64,000 nt of DNA, taken from Sepioteuthis lessoniana. Lineage: Eukaryota > Mollusca > Cephalopoda > Myopsida > Loliginidae. Below are positions 9,848-21,445 of the stretch, in pieces. The translations under genes and the position numbers were made by a program. The notes beneath the pieces are model-generated. The model did not search any database. It saw only the letters and a list, made by a program, of their open reading frames with translations, and had not been told where the DNA came from. Numbering within the stretch: position 1 is the stretch's first letter; the number at the start of each line of letters is the position of its first letter. Location of the stretch: the NCBI GenBank assembly GCA_963585895.1, contig OY757921.1, positions 54,890,590 to 54,954,589 of the forward strand. The letters are read 5' to 3'.

Positions 9848-11656
9848 TTTATTTCCATTTTAATATAAAATGGTAGGCACAAGGCCTTGAAATTTTGGGG
9901 TGGGGAAGGGAGCGGTCATGCTGTTCTATATATTCTAAGGGGACCCAGCCAGCCAAATTCGCCGACCCATTCAATAGTACAATATATAACCATTCATCGA
10001 CCGCCATGCGCGCAGCAGTCACCAAAATAACATAGTGCCTCATATCTGCCGACATTACGTCCGCTCGACTGGCTTCCTCGATAAATTGCCAAAGCTCTTT
10101 AGTTCGGTTGCCAGCCGAACGGACGAATGTGGTCACCATTGGTGCACTCTTAAAAATGTTTGGATTTGTTATGTCTTGGTTGTCAATTTTTTTTTTTAAT
10201 GATAACAATGGTTTTAATGTCTTTTTTAAAATATGATCAAGATGTTGTGGTTCCAGAATATCCTTTCAGAAATAAAAGGCATTGAGTGCACGTCTGACTT
10301 CAGTAGCAGCCGACTGTGACCGCTGTTTTGTTGATGATGCTGGTGATTTTGTAGTTCTGGTCACCGAATGGGACCGTGAAAGTAGCTTGGGGGTTGTGAT
10401 GGGTGAGAGTGGGGTGATTTGGGGGAAAGTGGGAAGTCAGTTAGATCAGTCGGGGTATTTTTTGGTTGTTGTGGGGGAGGGTTTATTTGAGCTGGTCGTT
10501 CTGTTGGAATTTTTTCTCCCCCTTATGTTGTGGCAGGGAGGGTGTTTGGGGATGTGTTTTTGTTTCTTGGGGTGGTTTTTTTATATGCTTTTTCTCTCTT
10601 TCCTCAGTTAATGAGCCCCCACTATCCCTTCGTCGTTTCAAGTTTACGGAGAAATCCATAGATTCATTTTCTTTATTTTTTTCTTTATTTTTTCTTTATT
10701 TTTCTTTGTTGTATTTGATGATAAGGATGTTTTTTTTGCTGTTGTAATAGTAACAGTAGTGACAGTAGGAACATTAGTGGCAGTTATTGTTTTGTGATTT
10801 GGTTTTCTGTTGTTTTAGGGACATTACACACGGTGATTCTTATTCTGCGCCTTCCCATGTACTCAGGCTGTAGCCGGAACTACTTAGCAGTAATTCTGTC
10901 TCCGGCCAGCTTCGCTGCTAGATCTTCTGATGGCAGCAGTACATTCCAGGTAGCAAAGCTGCGTCTGCAGTAATATTTTGCTGGGATGCCTGCCGCCTTT
11001 AATAATTCTTCAAAGGTATCCTTTTTGATACCAGCAAGCCTCCTGGTTTTTAAGTCCGTCACTGCGAACGATATTGTTTTAGGCTGGACTTCCTTTATAA
11101 GTTCTGGAATAGGAAGAATCCTATTTCCTTCAAAGTATTTTTCATATTTTTCCCGGCACATTGTATAGTCTATCTGGGATTTTTGTGTAATGTTTTCTGT
11201 CCAGGAGGCCGGCAATGATGGCACTTTCTGGACAGGTTGAATGGTACTGGCCGGAGAAAGTGTTGGCCATTTGTTTTCCGGCTTTGAGGGGGCGCTTAGG
11301 CCGTCGAAAATGTCAGTCGGTGATTGAGGTGGTGATGCTGACGACTCTGCCATAGTTGCTTATGAGGCAACTAGGCGAGGAAAGACGAATGTTCTTGTTC
11401 GAGTGAAAAGCGTGTTTTTGAAAAAAATGAAACAATGTTGAAATGAAAAGATGTATCGCTTTTTTTTTACCCACCTCAACAAACAAAATAACAATTGTTT
11501 GGGGGAGGGGCACTCAACAATGTAAAGTCCAACAGTAACAATAGTTGTCAACAATTCAACAAATAACAATATTTTTTAACAAGAACAGAATATCAACAAA
11601 TCAAAAAATACTTACTAGTCAGAGGAAAAAATGGATAGACACGAAGAAAAGCCTTT
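9848..11656 (-). mobile_element. LINE-B copy Bb, ORF1-only internal-deletion derivative
   Basis: Only about 1.8 kb long, but with both LINE-B termini and a target duplication at each end. It has a 5' UTR (11354-11656), parts of ORF1 and the 3' UTR. All of ORF2 is missing, because the ORF1 C-terminal domain runs straight into 3' UTR sequence near 10030. It may have moved using enzymes of other copies, or it may have been deleted after insertion. Confidence 0.85.
10030..11353 (-). pseudogene. LINE-B ORF1, copy Bb, internally deleted
   Basis: The start MAESSASPPQSPTDIFDG at 11353 is followed by the RRM-like region (IKKDTFEELLKAAGIPAKYYC) up to about 10880. The CCHC region is missing. A proline- and serine-rich stretch and then the start of the C-terminal domain (MVTTFVRSAGNRTKELW, about 10080-10150) follow in other frames. 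It is broken by frameshifts and truncated by the join to the 3' UTR. Confidence 0.75.
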
Positions 11657-11664
11657 TAGTCTGC
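11657..11664 (-). repeat. Target-site duplication between Bb and Bc
   Basis: TAGTCTGC, directly between the 5' end of Bb and the 3' end of Bc. Confidence 0.85.
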
Positions 11665-12339
11665 TTTATTTCGCTGTAATGTTACAACGAAGGCACAAGG
11701 CCTTGAAGTTTTGGGGGAGGGAAGGGAGCGGTCATGCTTTTCTATAAATTCTAAGGGGACCTAGCTAGCCACATTTGCCGACCCATTCAACAGTACAATA
11801 TATAACCATTCATCCATCACCACGCGCGCAGCAACCACCAAATTATCACATTTGCTCTATGAAGAAGACCTACTTAATACCCGAAAGTAATAGATGATTT
11901 TATTTACAATATATGATTTATTCAAAGTGGATATGATGGGAATGGGAGTAAAACCCTGAAACATGCAATGACGAAAACAAAGGAAACAATTCCCGGTTTG
12001 GTTGCCCTCCCATCCCCCCGTACATAAAATTGGAGGCCGACTGTTTTCCGAACCGAAAACAAGCCGGGTCCAACCCTAGGTGGGACGGGAATCCTAATCT
12101 ACGGGGTAAAAGAAATAAAGGGTCGGGTACAGTATGGGTCGATACAAGCAGGTAGTATGATTTTTATACATATGAATTTTTCAAGATCTTCAACAAAAGC
12201 GGACTGGGATACGGGTTGAGGTACAAAAATAATAGGGATGGGGAAGATCTTGAGAACTAACGACTAGATGACGGGGACATTGACTCACAACATACTGCTA
12301 ACTAGGTTTCAAGTGGAGAAAAACAATCCTACTTACTTA

Positions 12340-15030
12340 CCCATGAAAATTACGAAGGGCTGTTCGGTACTCGCGGACAAACAGTGCTTCGCCCAAAGGC
12401 TTACGTCGACCTTCAGCCTTTGGGTTCTGACTTGAGGCAAGGAAAAATCCGACTCGCCTTTAGTCTCCACATTGCATCCCCCGTCAAGGATCGGCCCAAG
12501 TATTCAAGTCTTTCAGCAAGCCAGTGGCTCTCCAGATCAAGCATACCTTGACCCCTGTTGCGTGTACGTTGGATACAGACCTGCCTACGGACCATCGGCC
12601 TTGCACCTTCCCAGAGCAATCTGGAAAGGTATCGTTGCTGTGCCAGCTGACATAACTTAGGCAGAGGAAGTACAGCCAATCGGTAAAGGATCAAGGGGAA
12701 GACGTACACGGAGCACGCCTCCGCCCTTACCCTTTAAGAACAACCTCCGTGAAAGCCAGATTCCCACCTGACCATTCACCTTGGCTTGAACTTCCGACCA
12801 ATTTCGCTCCAGTTGGAGGTCGGGCCCGAACCACACCCCGAGGATGTGGATGGGTCCGTCACTCCAGCGGAAGGGCCCTGGAAGAGTATTGCTACCCCTT
12901 CAAGCACCGAGCCGCAAACCTTCGCTTTTGTCAAAATTGACCTTGGCTCCTGCAATCCGTTCGAACTCGCTAACCGCCTTCTTCACAGCCTTTATATCCA
13001 GGCGGCGGGATACAAACACTGTGATATCGGCAAACGCGGAAACCCTTGTCGTAAGAGGGCCAGCAAAAGGGACACCGCGCAGGGCCGTATTTGTCGTTCT
13101 ATCCCTAATCCTACGGAGCAGGGGCTCCAAAGCTAGGACATAGAGAAGAGGAAACAAGGGGCATCTTTGCCGGACCGAACGCTCGATCGCAAACACCCTC
13201 GAACGCCTTCCGTTCACCTGCACCACTGCCTGAGGGTTGTGGTACATCATGCTAACCCATTTGCGGAACTCCGGTTTGAATCTGGCAGTCTCCAAAACAG
13301 TCACCAAAAACCGATGGTCAACCCTATCGAAGGCCTTGGACTGATCTAAACTGATCAGCGCGGCTTCGGTGCCGTCTTCTATCCCCTCTAGGACCTGGCG
13401 AATCAAGTGCAGGTTGTCCTGGATCGATCTTCCCTTCACAGCAAAGGTCTTCTCAGAGCCGATCAGATCGCTAATGACAAGCTGTAAACGATTTGCTAAG
13501 ACCCGGGCCGAAATCTTTAACTCTGTAATCATCTAAGCCCTCCCAAACATGCCTGCCACCTTTCTTCAGCAATGTGATCACGTCTTTGGTACCAGGGATG
13601 GCTCCCTGGGCGAACCAATGGTTGAACACATCCGTCAGAATAGGCACAAACATGTGCGACATCCTCAAGTACACTTCGTAGGGTAAACCATCAAGTCCCG
13701 CCGATTTGATGAAGCCGACCTGCTTCAACGCATCACGGACTTCGCATTCAGTAACCACACCCTCGCAGCTAGCCGCTTCAGCCACCCCAAGGCGGGGGAA
13801 GTCGGCAAGATAGCTACGAAACTCCCGGAGCGGGAGATCAGTACAGCGGGCAAAGCGATCACGAAAGTGCGTCACGCATCTCCCGACGCGATCGCTGCAG
13901 TCGCCCATCTGGGGCCTTGACCGAATCGATATACCGATCGGGGAACCTTCGCACTTCTTCTTCACGCGCAGTCGCGTTCGTTTTCACAGCTTCGTTGAGA
14001 ACTCTCTTTAACCTAGATCTAACTACGTATCCCTTGTAGCGCTCGCTACACTCGCGCTCAAGGTCCCCTCTAGCTAGCTCTACGTTTAGGGAGTCCCCCA
14101 CCACCACCACCGCCCGGGAAAGTCTATCGGCTATAGATTTCGCTTCCTTGGTCCTATCTAAGTTGAGCTGTCGACCGTAGTTGGTAGCGAAATCTCTAAT
14201 CCTATGTTAAGGAGATCCGCACCACCTATTCCCGGTAACCGCCCCCACTAACACCCGCTGAATTATGGATTCCAGCCGATCCCGAAAGTCCCGTATCTCC
14301 AGTAAGGAGGTATTGAACTTCCAGTAGCCGGCCAGACTCTAACAAGTTTATGGTCAGTCCACGCTATCAAGTGGAACGTGGGACAACTAACAAAGTCAAT
14401 GTCAGCTCGTCTAACACTCTGTCCAAGTAGGCACCTACTTTGGCAGAGGGCGAACTATCAAGCCACGTCCACATCTCCCGCCCTGGGTGATCAAGACGAA
14501 ACCTGCCGACTATGTCATGACGAGTCATGAGGCCGGCAAGGCTGCTTTCACACCTTCCCGCACGCCTAGCTCCCCGCCCGACCTTATCTATCTTGGGATC
14601 AAGGATTGCATTCCAATCACCCATTAAAACTAGCCGCTTCCTATCGTCCAGGAACGGCACCAACCGACGAAAAAAGGAAACACTCTCCACAACGATATTG
14701 GGCGCATAAACCGCAAGCAGACGAAACTTGAAACTTTTAACGGCAATATTGGCCACAACCAGTCGGCCTCCGTCACCTGCAAAAACAACGTCAACATCAG
14801 CATCAAGGCTGCGTCCAACTAGCCAAGAAACCCCAACGCTGGTACGGCTGCCGTATGCTGAGAAAACGTTAAAATCGCTTTCCAGCACACGACAGTCAGC
14901 ACTGCAAGTGAAGTGGGTTTCCTGCACTGCAGCAACATACTCAGAGGGTTTTAAGTTCACCAAGCAAGCGCGTACACTTGCCCGGATCCCTCAATCCCCT
15001 CACATTCAAAGTAGCAAGGTTTAGAGCCAT
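12340..15030 (-). pseudogene. LINE-B ORF2, copy Bc, broken
   Basis: Starts at ATG 15030 with homology to B1 ORF2. The endonuclease covers about 14367-15030 (QETHF, GDWNAILDPKID), with the strand around the TDHK histidine displaced by an indel. The reverse transcriptase covers about 12900-13740. Its motif LDQSKAFDRVDH is present, but the catalytic box reads AFADITV, one aspartate short, through loss of a codon. A region 12413-12709 matches the thumb. Frameshifts occur near 13500 and 13900. This copy is inactive. Confidence 0.85.
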
Positions 15031-15044
15031 CAGTCCCACTTACC

Positions 15045-15743
15045 TTACTCAGTGTCGACTACGGGCCGGAAATCCTTCGGGGTGAGGATGCCGACGGCCT
15101 GACGCAGGGATCCGGTGCCGAGCTCAGTGCTCACTCGGTCATCCCTGGTAATTCCCCCAACATCCACGGGATACCGCAATTTTAGGGACCTATAGAATGA
15201 TGAGTGAACCCAAATCGGGACCCTGCCCGCACAAAAGGGAAGCATTTTTCTCAGCATGGAGTTTTTTGTGTCTGCCAACATTACGTCCGTCCGACTGGCA
15301 TCGTCGATGAATTGCCATAGCTCTTTAGTCCGATTGCCAGCCGTACGGACGAATGTGGTTAACATTGGTGCGTCTTTAAATAAGTAAGGATTCGTAATAT
15401 CCGTACTGTCCACAGTCCTTAATGACAGCAGTGGTTTCAAAGATTTTTTGACCACGTGGTCTAAATTCTGGGGCTGAAGTATGTCCTCACAAGAATTATA
15501 CGCAGTCAGTGCACGACGAACTTCGTTTGAAGCCGACCGTGACCGCTGCTTTTGTACACTGGATGATGTTGATGATGTGCTGGTGGCGTTGATTCTCTTG
15601 TCGCCGACTGGGAATGAATAAGTAAGTTGGGGGTTGTGATAGGTGAGAGTGATGGAGTCTTAGGGGAAAGTGGGAAGTCTGAGAGGTGTGCTGGGGTACT
15701 TTGTGTCAAATATGTCCGATGTCGAATCTGATGATTCTGCCAT
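15045..15743 (-). pseudogene. LINE-B ORF1, copy Bc, internally deleted
   Basis: The start MAESSDSTSDIFDT at 15743 jumps directly into a proline/serine-rich linker and then the conserved C-terminal domain (15045-15455; WVHSSFYRSLKLRYPVDVG and LGTGSLRQAVGILTP). The RRM-like region and CCHC knuckle are gone. The stop TAA is at 15045-15047, 15 bases before the ORF2 start. Confidence 0.8.
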
Positions 15744-16061
15744 AGTTGCTTTTTAAGGCAACTTGGAGAGAAAAATAACGAATGTCCTTGAAAAAATGAG
15801 ACGATGTTGGAGATGAAAAGGATGAGTCGTGTTTTGGGGTTTTTTTTCCCACAAAAGTTAACAGGAGTTGACCCCCCTCAACAAACAAAATAACAATTGT
15901 TTGGGGGAGGGGCAGTCAACAATAACAGTTCAAACAGTAACAAATGTGTTTCAAAAATTCCAACAAATAACAGTATTTTTTAAAAACAAGAACAATTTTA
16001 ACAATTATCAATAACACTTACTCGTCAATAGTAATTAGAAACAGAAGAAAAATTAGACTTG

Positions 16062-16069
16062 TAGTCTGT
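16062..16069 (-). repeat. Target-site duplication between Bc and Bd
   Basis: TAGTCTGT, one base from TAGTCTGC, between the 5' end of Bc and the 3' end of Bd. Confidence 0.8.
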
Positions 16070-17289
16070 TTATTTCATTATTATTATAATAATGCACAAT
16101 GCCTTGGAGTTTTGGGGGAGGGGAATGGAGCGGTCTTTGCTTTAACTAAAATATTCTAAGGGAAACCTAGCTAGCCACATTTGCCGACCCCATTCAACAA
16201 TACAATATATAACCATTCATCCATCACCATGCACGCTGCTACCACCAAAATACCACATTTTCTCTATGAAGAAAGACCTACTTAAAACCCCGGAAGTGAT
16301 GCATGATTTTATTTACAAATTGTGATTTTTTACAAATCAATTCATATGATGGGGATGGGAGAAAAACCCCGAAATATATACAAAAACAAAAAACAAAGGA
16401 AAAATCCCCCGTTTGGTTGCACTCCCATCCCCCATCTATAAAATTGGAAGCTGACTGTTTTCTGGGGCAAAAGAAAACCGGAAACTAGTCGGACATACTC
16501 TAGGTGGGACTGGGATCCTAATCTATAGGGGGGGAAGAAATAAAGGGGTGGGCGCGGTATGGGTCGATACAAGCCGGTAATATGATTTTTATACATATGA
16601 ATGTTCAAGATCTTCAGGAAAAGCGGACTGGGATACGGGTTGATGTACAAAAATAATGGGGATGGGGAAAACCTTGAATATTAATGACTAGATGACGGGG
16701 ACAATGACTCACAAACATACTGCTAACTAGGTTACAAGGGGAAAACATTGCCTACTTACCGGGGGTGGGGTCCCGAAGGACCCGTACCGTAGACGCCATG
16801 TGCCGGCAGAGGAGGGAGGGATTACTCCAACGTTGCCCCCTTTCGCACGACCAGGCTCGCTGCATTCACCCACTTTCTGCTGAATGTTATGCGATCCAAG
16901 CGTTTTCTATCGCATCTGATTTTGACCCTCAGCTGATGCCGAAAATACAAAACCAGATCACGATGAGAAAAGTTTGCATCGTCATACAATCCCTTGTTTG
17001 GCGTAATCCAAATCACCATTCGAGCTACAGCTAGGATCGCGAGAAACACCACACGCTTCTCACCCTGAAACGGAGGAAGAACGTTGTCCACGACGTAACC
17101 AACGTCGAGCAGCACGAGCTGCTTGGGTTCGATGCGAGCCATCCGCTCGCCGACGTGATCCCAAAACGGGCGAACTCGCTCGCAATAGTAGAAAGCGTGC
17201 TCAGCCGTTTCTTCTAATCCACTGCCGGAGCGAGGACAATCAGGCATATCTGCCAGGCCCGCTTTGTAGTTCAAGCCGACAAGGGTAAC
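16070..17289 (-). mobile_element. LINE-B copy Bd/Be, 3' part
   Basis: The 3' UTR and the ORF2 C-terminus of a LINE-B copy. It is cut at 17289 by the start of LTR-2. The 5' part of the same copy is 54285-56607. About 1.6 kb of ORF2 between the two parts is missing. Confidence 0.8.
16822..17289 (-). pseudogene. LINE-B ORF2 C-terminus, copy Bd
   Basis: Matches the end of B1 ORF2: GLNYKAGLADMPDC followed by a CCHC-like motif in which the second cysteine is serine (CPRSG...H...C). Then come ERVRPFWDHVGE and the conserved basic end HQLRVKIRCDRKRLDRI. It ends early at a TAA-type stop at 16822. Without the RT it has no function. Confidence 0.8.
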
Positions 17290-17446
17290 TGTGGACATGA
17301 AAGTGGGACTAACGGCAGCTCTCGACAAAAGAGGGTTCGTTTGTGTCTGGCGTGCAGGTCAGTGATTTGATACAATGAAAAGAAAAGAAAAGAAAAATAC
17401 TCACCGCTGTTTCAATAATCCACCTTCAGCCCATTAAAGGAAAAGA
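17290..17446 (+). repeat. LTR-2 5' LTR, distal part
   Basis: Begins TGTGGACATG. Its first 67 bases (17290-17356) are identical or nearly so to 54218-54284, which directly follow a polypurine tract. It is therefore the start of the LTR of LTR-2. On the minus strand 17385-17446 would be downstream of an antisense start. It contains GGTGAGTA, a possible splice donor, near 17395-17405. Confidence 0.75.
17431..17446 (-). repeat. Target-site duplication, 3' side of A1
   Basis: CCATTAAAGGAAAAGA on the plus strand, matching 23783-23800, 30348-30363 and 36904-36921 with one or two differences. Confidence 0.8.
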
Positions 17447-18188
17447 TATTTATTGTAAAAAAATACAAATTTGGCACGAGGCCTAAAAATGGAGGGGGAA
17501 GGCTGGTCTACACTATCCTAATCTCTAACTTAACTAGACTCATTCACTGACCAATACATATCTCCAAATTAAAAAACACCAAAATACCTCAATTAAACAT
17601 ATCACTGTCAAACTGCATTCACCAAAAACAACAATCACCAAAACAACATTAATACTCCATGAAGATCTAAACTTAATCCCATATTTACAGAGTGAGGGGG
17701 AGGGGAACATTTTCAAAAAAAAACTAACGAACGCTATATACATCTTTATTTACAAAACTATTTACAAAACAATTCCCCTAAAAACGAAAGTGAACAAAAC
17801 ATATATACATTATGATGGTTAGTATGGGGTCCCCCCCCCACGTACTAAAACATGGCAGAAAGAGGTGTTAACCAGTCGAAAATAGTGTCGAAGGAGGAAA
17901 ATAAACAAATAGGATAAATAAATGGTAAAAAAAATATAAGTAAACAATAAATATGAATAAACATAAGCCCTCCATCGCACTCCTGGAGAACTCCAATTCC
18001 TGTCACCTAACAGAGGGGAAGGGAAGGGAGAGCAAAACAAAAGAAGGGGACAAAAAAAATGGGGGCCCAATGACCTTGCATACTCTAGCTAAGTTAACTA
18101 AATTAGGAACCAACTAAATCAAAATGGCCTAAAAAATGTCTAACTTACCTGGGCTGGGTGGTCACGTCCTTCCGGTAACGCAAAATTC

Positions 18189-21100
18189 TTAGGTCCCTGT
18201 GATGTCCAAGGTGAAAATAAGGTTGGCTCCTACCACGCGACACAAGCGCGCAACAGTCACCCACCTTTCGCCAAACTCCAGTGAAGAGAGTCTCTTTCTC
18301 TCAGACCGGATTTTGACTTTGATTTGGTGTTTAAAAAATGCCACCAGGGTCTGAGAAGAAAAAGACTCATCCTCACAGAGTTCCTTCTTTCTCGTCGTCC
18401 AAATCACGACACGCATAACGCCGAGTAAGCAGAGAAACACATAATGTTCCTGTCTGTTCAACCTCGGCACCACATTGCTGCACACAGAACTGGCTTCCAG
18501 GACAAAAAACTTTCCATTGAGGATGCGGACCATGTAGCCTTCAAGAAGCTTGCACAGCGGCCGTACGACCGGGCAATGAAAGAAGGTGTGACTAATAGTC
18601 TCCTCCAAATCACCGCACCGGCCGCACTCAGGCGAAATGACCTGTTGCGCTGCAAACAATTTCTTGCCGACCCAGAGGGCATTCCGAATGACCAGCCAGG
18701 TGAGGGAAGCCTCGTCATTATTGAGGCACCTCATCCTGGGGGCCCAAAGCCACAGTAAGTGACCCTCCGCCTCCGTCACACCGAGCTCGCCAATCAGACC
18801 ATCGCTAGCGGCCCCCCTCACTAAACATCGATATAATGCCCTACTCGACAACGGCCGGCTGTCAGAGAGACCTGTCTGCAGCCGAGAGAGAACTTTCAAA
18901 GCATGCCGGCACTCGCGATAGAAGGGGCATTCGCATCTGGGCAACCGATGGGCCTCCCCATCTGCAAAATGCACACTTCTTAGCGACGGGAAAGATTGTC
19001 TAGCGTCTTCTTTCCAGACGCTTCCCGTCACTGTGTCCCGTGAACACATCCGGTCTAGGAAAGTAAGACGCAAAGTATGGCGCCGTACCTCGACGTTAGG
19101 TACTCCTAGACCGCCTTCAGAAGGGTGAAGGTAACAGATCTCCCGTCGCACCAAAGGATGTCTCTTAGCCCAGAGAAACTGGAAGAGAATCCTTTCCAGC
19201 TTGAATAGGATGGTGGCCGGGATAGGAAGCACTGAAAGTCGGTATACGGCTAGGGAGTAGATGTGCGAACTGCACACCTCTGCCCGACCCTTAAGGGAAA
19301 GCCTTCTACGCAGCCACAACTCAGTTGCGGCTACGACCTTATCCAGTACTTCCGACCAATTTTTCTCCAATTGAAGATCAGGCCCAAACCAGACGCCGAG
19401 TATCTTGCACGGACCGTCTTTCCAAATGAAGGGGCCGGGAAGAGCACTGCCTTCCCACGAGCCCAACCGCAAGCCGACAGACTTTTCGCGGTTAATCTTG
19501 GCCCCTGTTACAGCTTCGTACCTTCCGATTTCTTTGCTCACCTCCTCCACCTCGGCACTGCTCGTTACAAGCACGCTGACGTCGTCAGCGTATGCAGTGT
19601 ACCTGGCCACCTCACTGGCGCCAGGTAACGTGAGGCCGCGTAGGACCGGGTTCGCCTTTATCCTGCGTAGAAAAGGCTCTAACGCCAGGATATACAACAT
19701 GGGCGATAAAGGGCAACCCTGACGAATCGATCGAGTCAGAGTGAGAGGCTCCGACCTTACCCCATTCACCTCCACCATGACTCCGGGGGACGCATAAAGG
19801 AGACGTATCCAGGTGCGAAAGTCAACCCCGAAGCCAGCCGAAGACAAGACAGCCTCCAGAAAAGCATGGTCAACCCTATCAAAGGCCTTGGACTGATCTA
19901 AATTGATCAGCGCGGCATTTCCGTCGACTTTTTCTACGATCGTGCGGACCAGATGAAGACTGTCCTGGATAGTCCTACCCTTCACAGCACAAGTCTGCTC
20001 GGGGCAAATCAGACTAGGCAGGACAGTCTGCAAGCGGTTTGCCAAGATCTTCGCCAAAATCTTTAAGTCCGTGTTTAACATCGTTAAAGGGCGAAAGTTA
20101 CTAATCCCATCCCCACCATGTTTGTTCTTACGAAGCAACTTCACTATACCCCTGGTGAAGCGTCTGGGTATAGTACCCTGCCTCATCCAGTTGTTATAGG
20201 TAGTTGCCAGCAAGGGGACAAACATGTGCGACAACCTCAAGTACACTTCATAGGGCAGACCATCAATTCCGGGGGACTTATCCAGCCCGACCGACTTCAG
20301 TGCATCCCGAATCTCCTCCTCCTTTATGCGCCCCTCACACCCAGCCGCTTCAGTCGCCGAAAGGCGAGGGAAGTCGGCAAGATAGGTGTCGAACTGAGCA
20401 GAACTCAGTCCGGGCTCCCTAGTGAAAAGCTTCAAGAAGTACTGCCGGAACTCCCCACAGATGGCTTCGTTTGTAGTTCGACGGAGCCCCTCCGGCGATG
20501 TGACACTGGCGATGTGCCGATCTGTAGCATGCCTGAGTTCCTCGGCCCGTAGTTCCTGGGCCATATTCGTCGCCTCGGAGGACATTCTCTTTAACCTAGC
20601 CCTAACTACCAGAGCTTGGTACTCCTTAATTTGCAAGGAGGCCAGCTCGGCCTTAGCTACGTTAACTTGCCCACTATCTCCCGCCAACACGGCCCTATCT
20701 AGCTTATCCTTAATCGACCTTTGCTCCGTTGCCCTAGCTGACTTGAGTCTCCTACTATAGTCGGCAGCAAAGGATCTAATTCTATCCTTAAGGTTAGCCC
20801 ACCACCTATTACCCATAATAGCCCCCGTCAATTCCCGCCTTATCGTTAGTTCTAGCTGGTTCCGGAAGTCAGCCTCCGCCAAAAGGGAAAGGTTGAACTT
20901 CCAGTAACCAGACATCCTACGTCTAGCCTTATCTAACTCGCGAAAATATCTGGCATCCAAGGGGTTAGTACCCGCACTAGTAGCCCCTCTATCTAAGTTG
21001 GGATCAAGGACGGCGTTCCAATCACCCACTAAAATTACCCGCTTTGATGGCACGACGTACGGCTCGATGCGCCGGAAAAAGGCAGGAAGCTCACTGGTAG

Positions 21101-21440
21101 CATTGGGTCCATAAACCCCAATCAATCGAAACACCTTACCCTTTATGGTAACGTCCAGAACACAAAGTCTGCCCGCCGGATCTGAAAGAACAAGAGCACA
21201 CGAAGCGTCCAAACGTCTACTTACCAGCCAGGTGACACCTCTAGAACGACTATCAAAGCATGCTGAGAAGGACAAATAGTCTCTCGCCAGAATACCTTCA
21301 TAGAAGTTGGAGTCGAAGTGAGTCTCCTGTAAACAACAAATATCAATGCCGCGACGCTGGAGGTATAACAATAGTTGGGATCGCTTAGAATCCGACCTCA
21401 GGCCGCGGCCATTTAAACTAGCCAACCTTAAATCCATCAT
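18189..21440 (-). CDS. LINE-A ORF2, copy A1, endonuclease domain deleted in part
   Basis: An open frame of 1083 codons with reverse transcriptase motifs intact (SKAFDRVDH, RQGCPLSP, YADD) and a C-terminal C-x2-C-x8-H-x4-C. Relative to A2 and A3, 70 codons are missing at about position 20938. They include the WTW segment, the SYLDRVLV strand and the SDHK motif with the catalytic histidine of APE-type nucleases. The short repeat AACT occurs at both deletion edges in A2. The first ATG is mutated (TAATTTTCATGATGG), so translation would start at 21440. It may still make an RT but should not nick DNA. Confidence 0.85.
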   Translation of the reverse strand: MMDLRLASLNGRGLRSDSKRSQLLLYLQRRGIDICCLQETHFDSNFYEGILARDYLSFSACFDSRSRGVTWLVSRRLDASCALVLSDPAGRLCVLDVTIKGKVFRLIGVYGPNATSELPAFFRRIEPYVVPSKRVILVGDWNAVLDPNLDRGATSAGTNPLDARYFRELDKARRRMSGYWKFNLSLLAEADFRNQLELTIRRELTGAIMGNRWWANLKDRIRSFAADYSRRLKSARATEQRSIKDKLDRAVLAGDSGQVNVAKAELASLQIKEYQALVVRARLKRMSSEATNMAQELRAEELRHATDRHIASVTSPEGLRRTTNEAICGEFRQYFLKLFTREPGLSSAQFDTYLADFPRLSATEAAGCEGRIKEEEIRDALKSVGLDKSPGIDGLPYEVYLRLSHMFVPLLATTYNNWMRQGTIPRRFTRGIVKLLRKNKHGGDGISNFRPLTMLNTDLKILAKILANRLQTVLPSLICPEQTCAVKGRTIQDSLHLVRTIVEKVDGNAALINLDQSKAFDRVDHAFLEAVLSSAGFGVDFRTWIRLLYASPGVMVEVNGVRSEPLTLTRSIRQGCPLSPMLYILALEPFLRRIKANPVLRGLTLPGASEVARYTAYADDVSVLVTSSAEVEEVSKEIGRYEAVTGAKINREKSVGLRLGSWEGSALPGPFIWKDGPCKILGVWFGPDLQLEKNWSEVLDKVVAATELWLRRRLSLKGRAEVCSSHIYSLAVYRLSVLPIPATILFKLERILFQFLWAKRHPLVRREICYLHPSEGGLGVPNVEVRRHTLRLTFLDRMCSRDTVTGSVWKEDARQSFPSLRSVHFADGEAHRLPRCECPFYRECRHALKVLSRLQTGLSDSRPLSSRALYRCLVRGAASDGLIGELGVTEAEGHLLWLWAPRMRCLNNDEASLTWLVIRNALWVGKKLFAAQQVISPECGRCGDLEETISHTFFHCPVVRPLCKLLEGYMVRILNGKFFVLEASSVCSNVVPRLNRQEHYVFLCLLGVMRVVIWTTRKKELCEDESFSSQTLVAFFKHQIKVKIRSERKRLSSLEFGERWVTVARLCRVVGANLIFTLDITGT

Positions 21441-21445
21441 GAAAA

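Larger units (their letters stand above)
11665..16061 (-). mobile_element. LINE-B copy Bc
   Basis: Head-to-tail with Bb on the minus strand. It has a 5' UTR (15744-16061), a shortened ORF1, a damaged ORF2 and a 3' UTR (about 11665-12340). The ORF2 C-terminal part, including the CCHC, is deleted at about 12340. The 3' end is a hairpin followed by AAATAAA. Confidence 0.85.

Noticed and set aside
18444-19722. Plus-strand open frames opposite LINE-A ORF2, repeated in A2-A4
   Set aside because: They are shadows of the conserved minus-strand ORF2. They are repeated only because ORF2 is repeated, and they have no own motifs.
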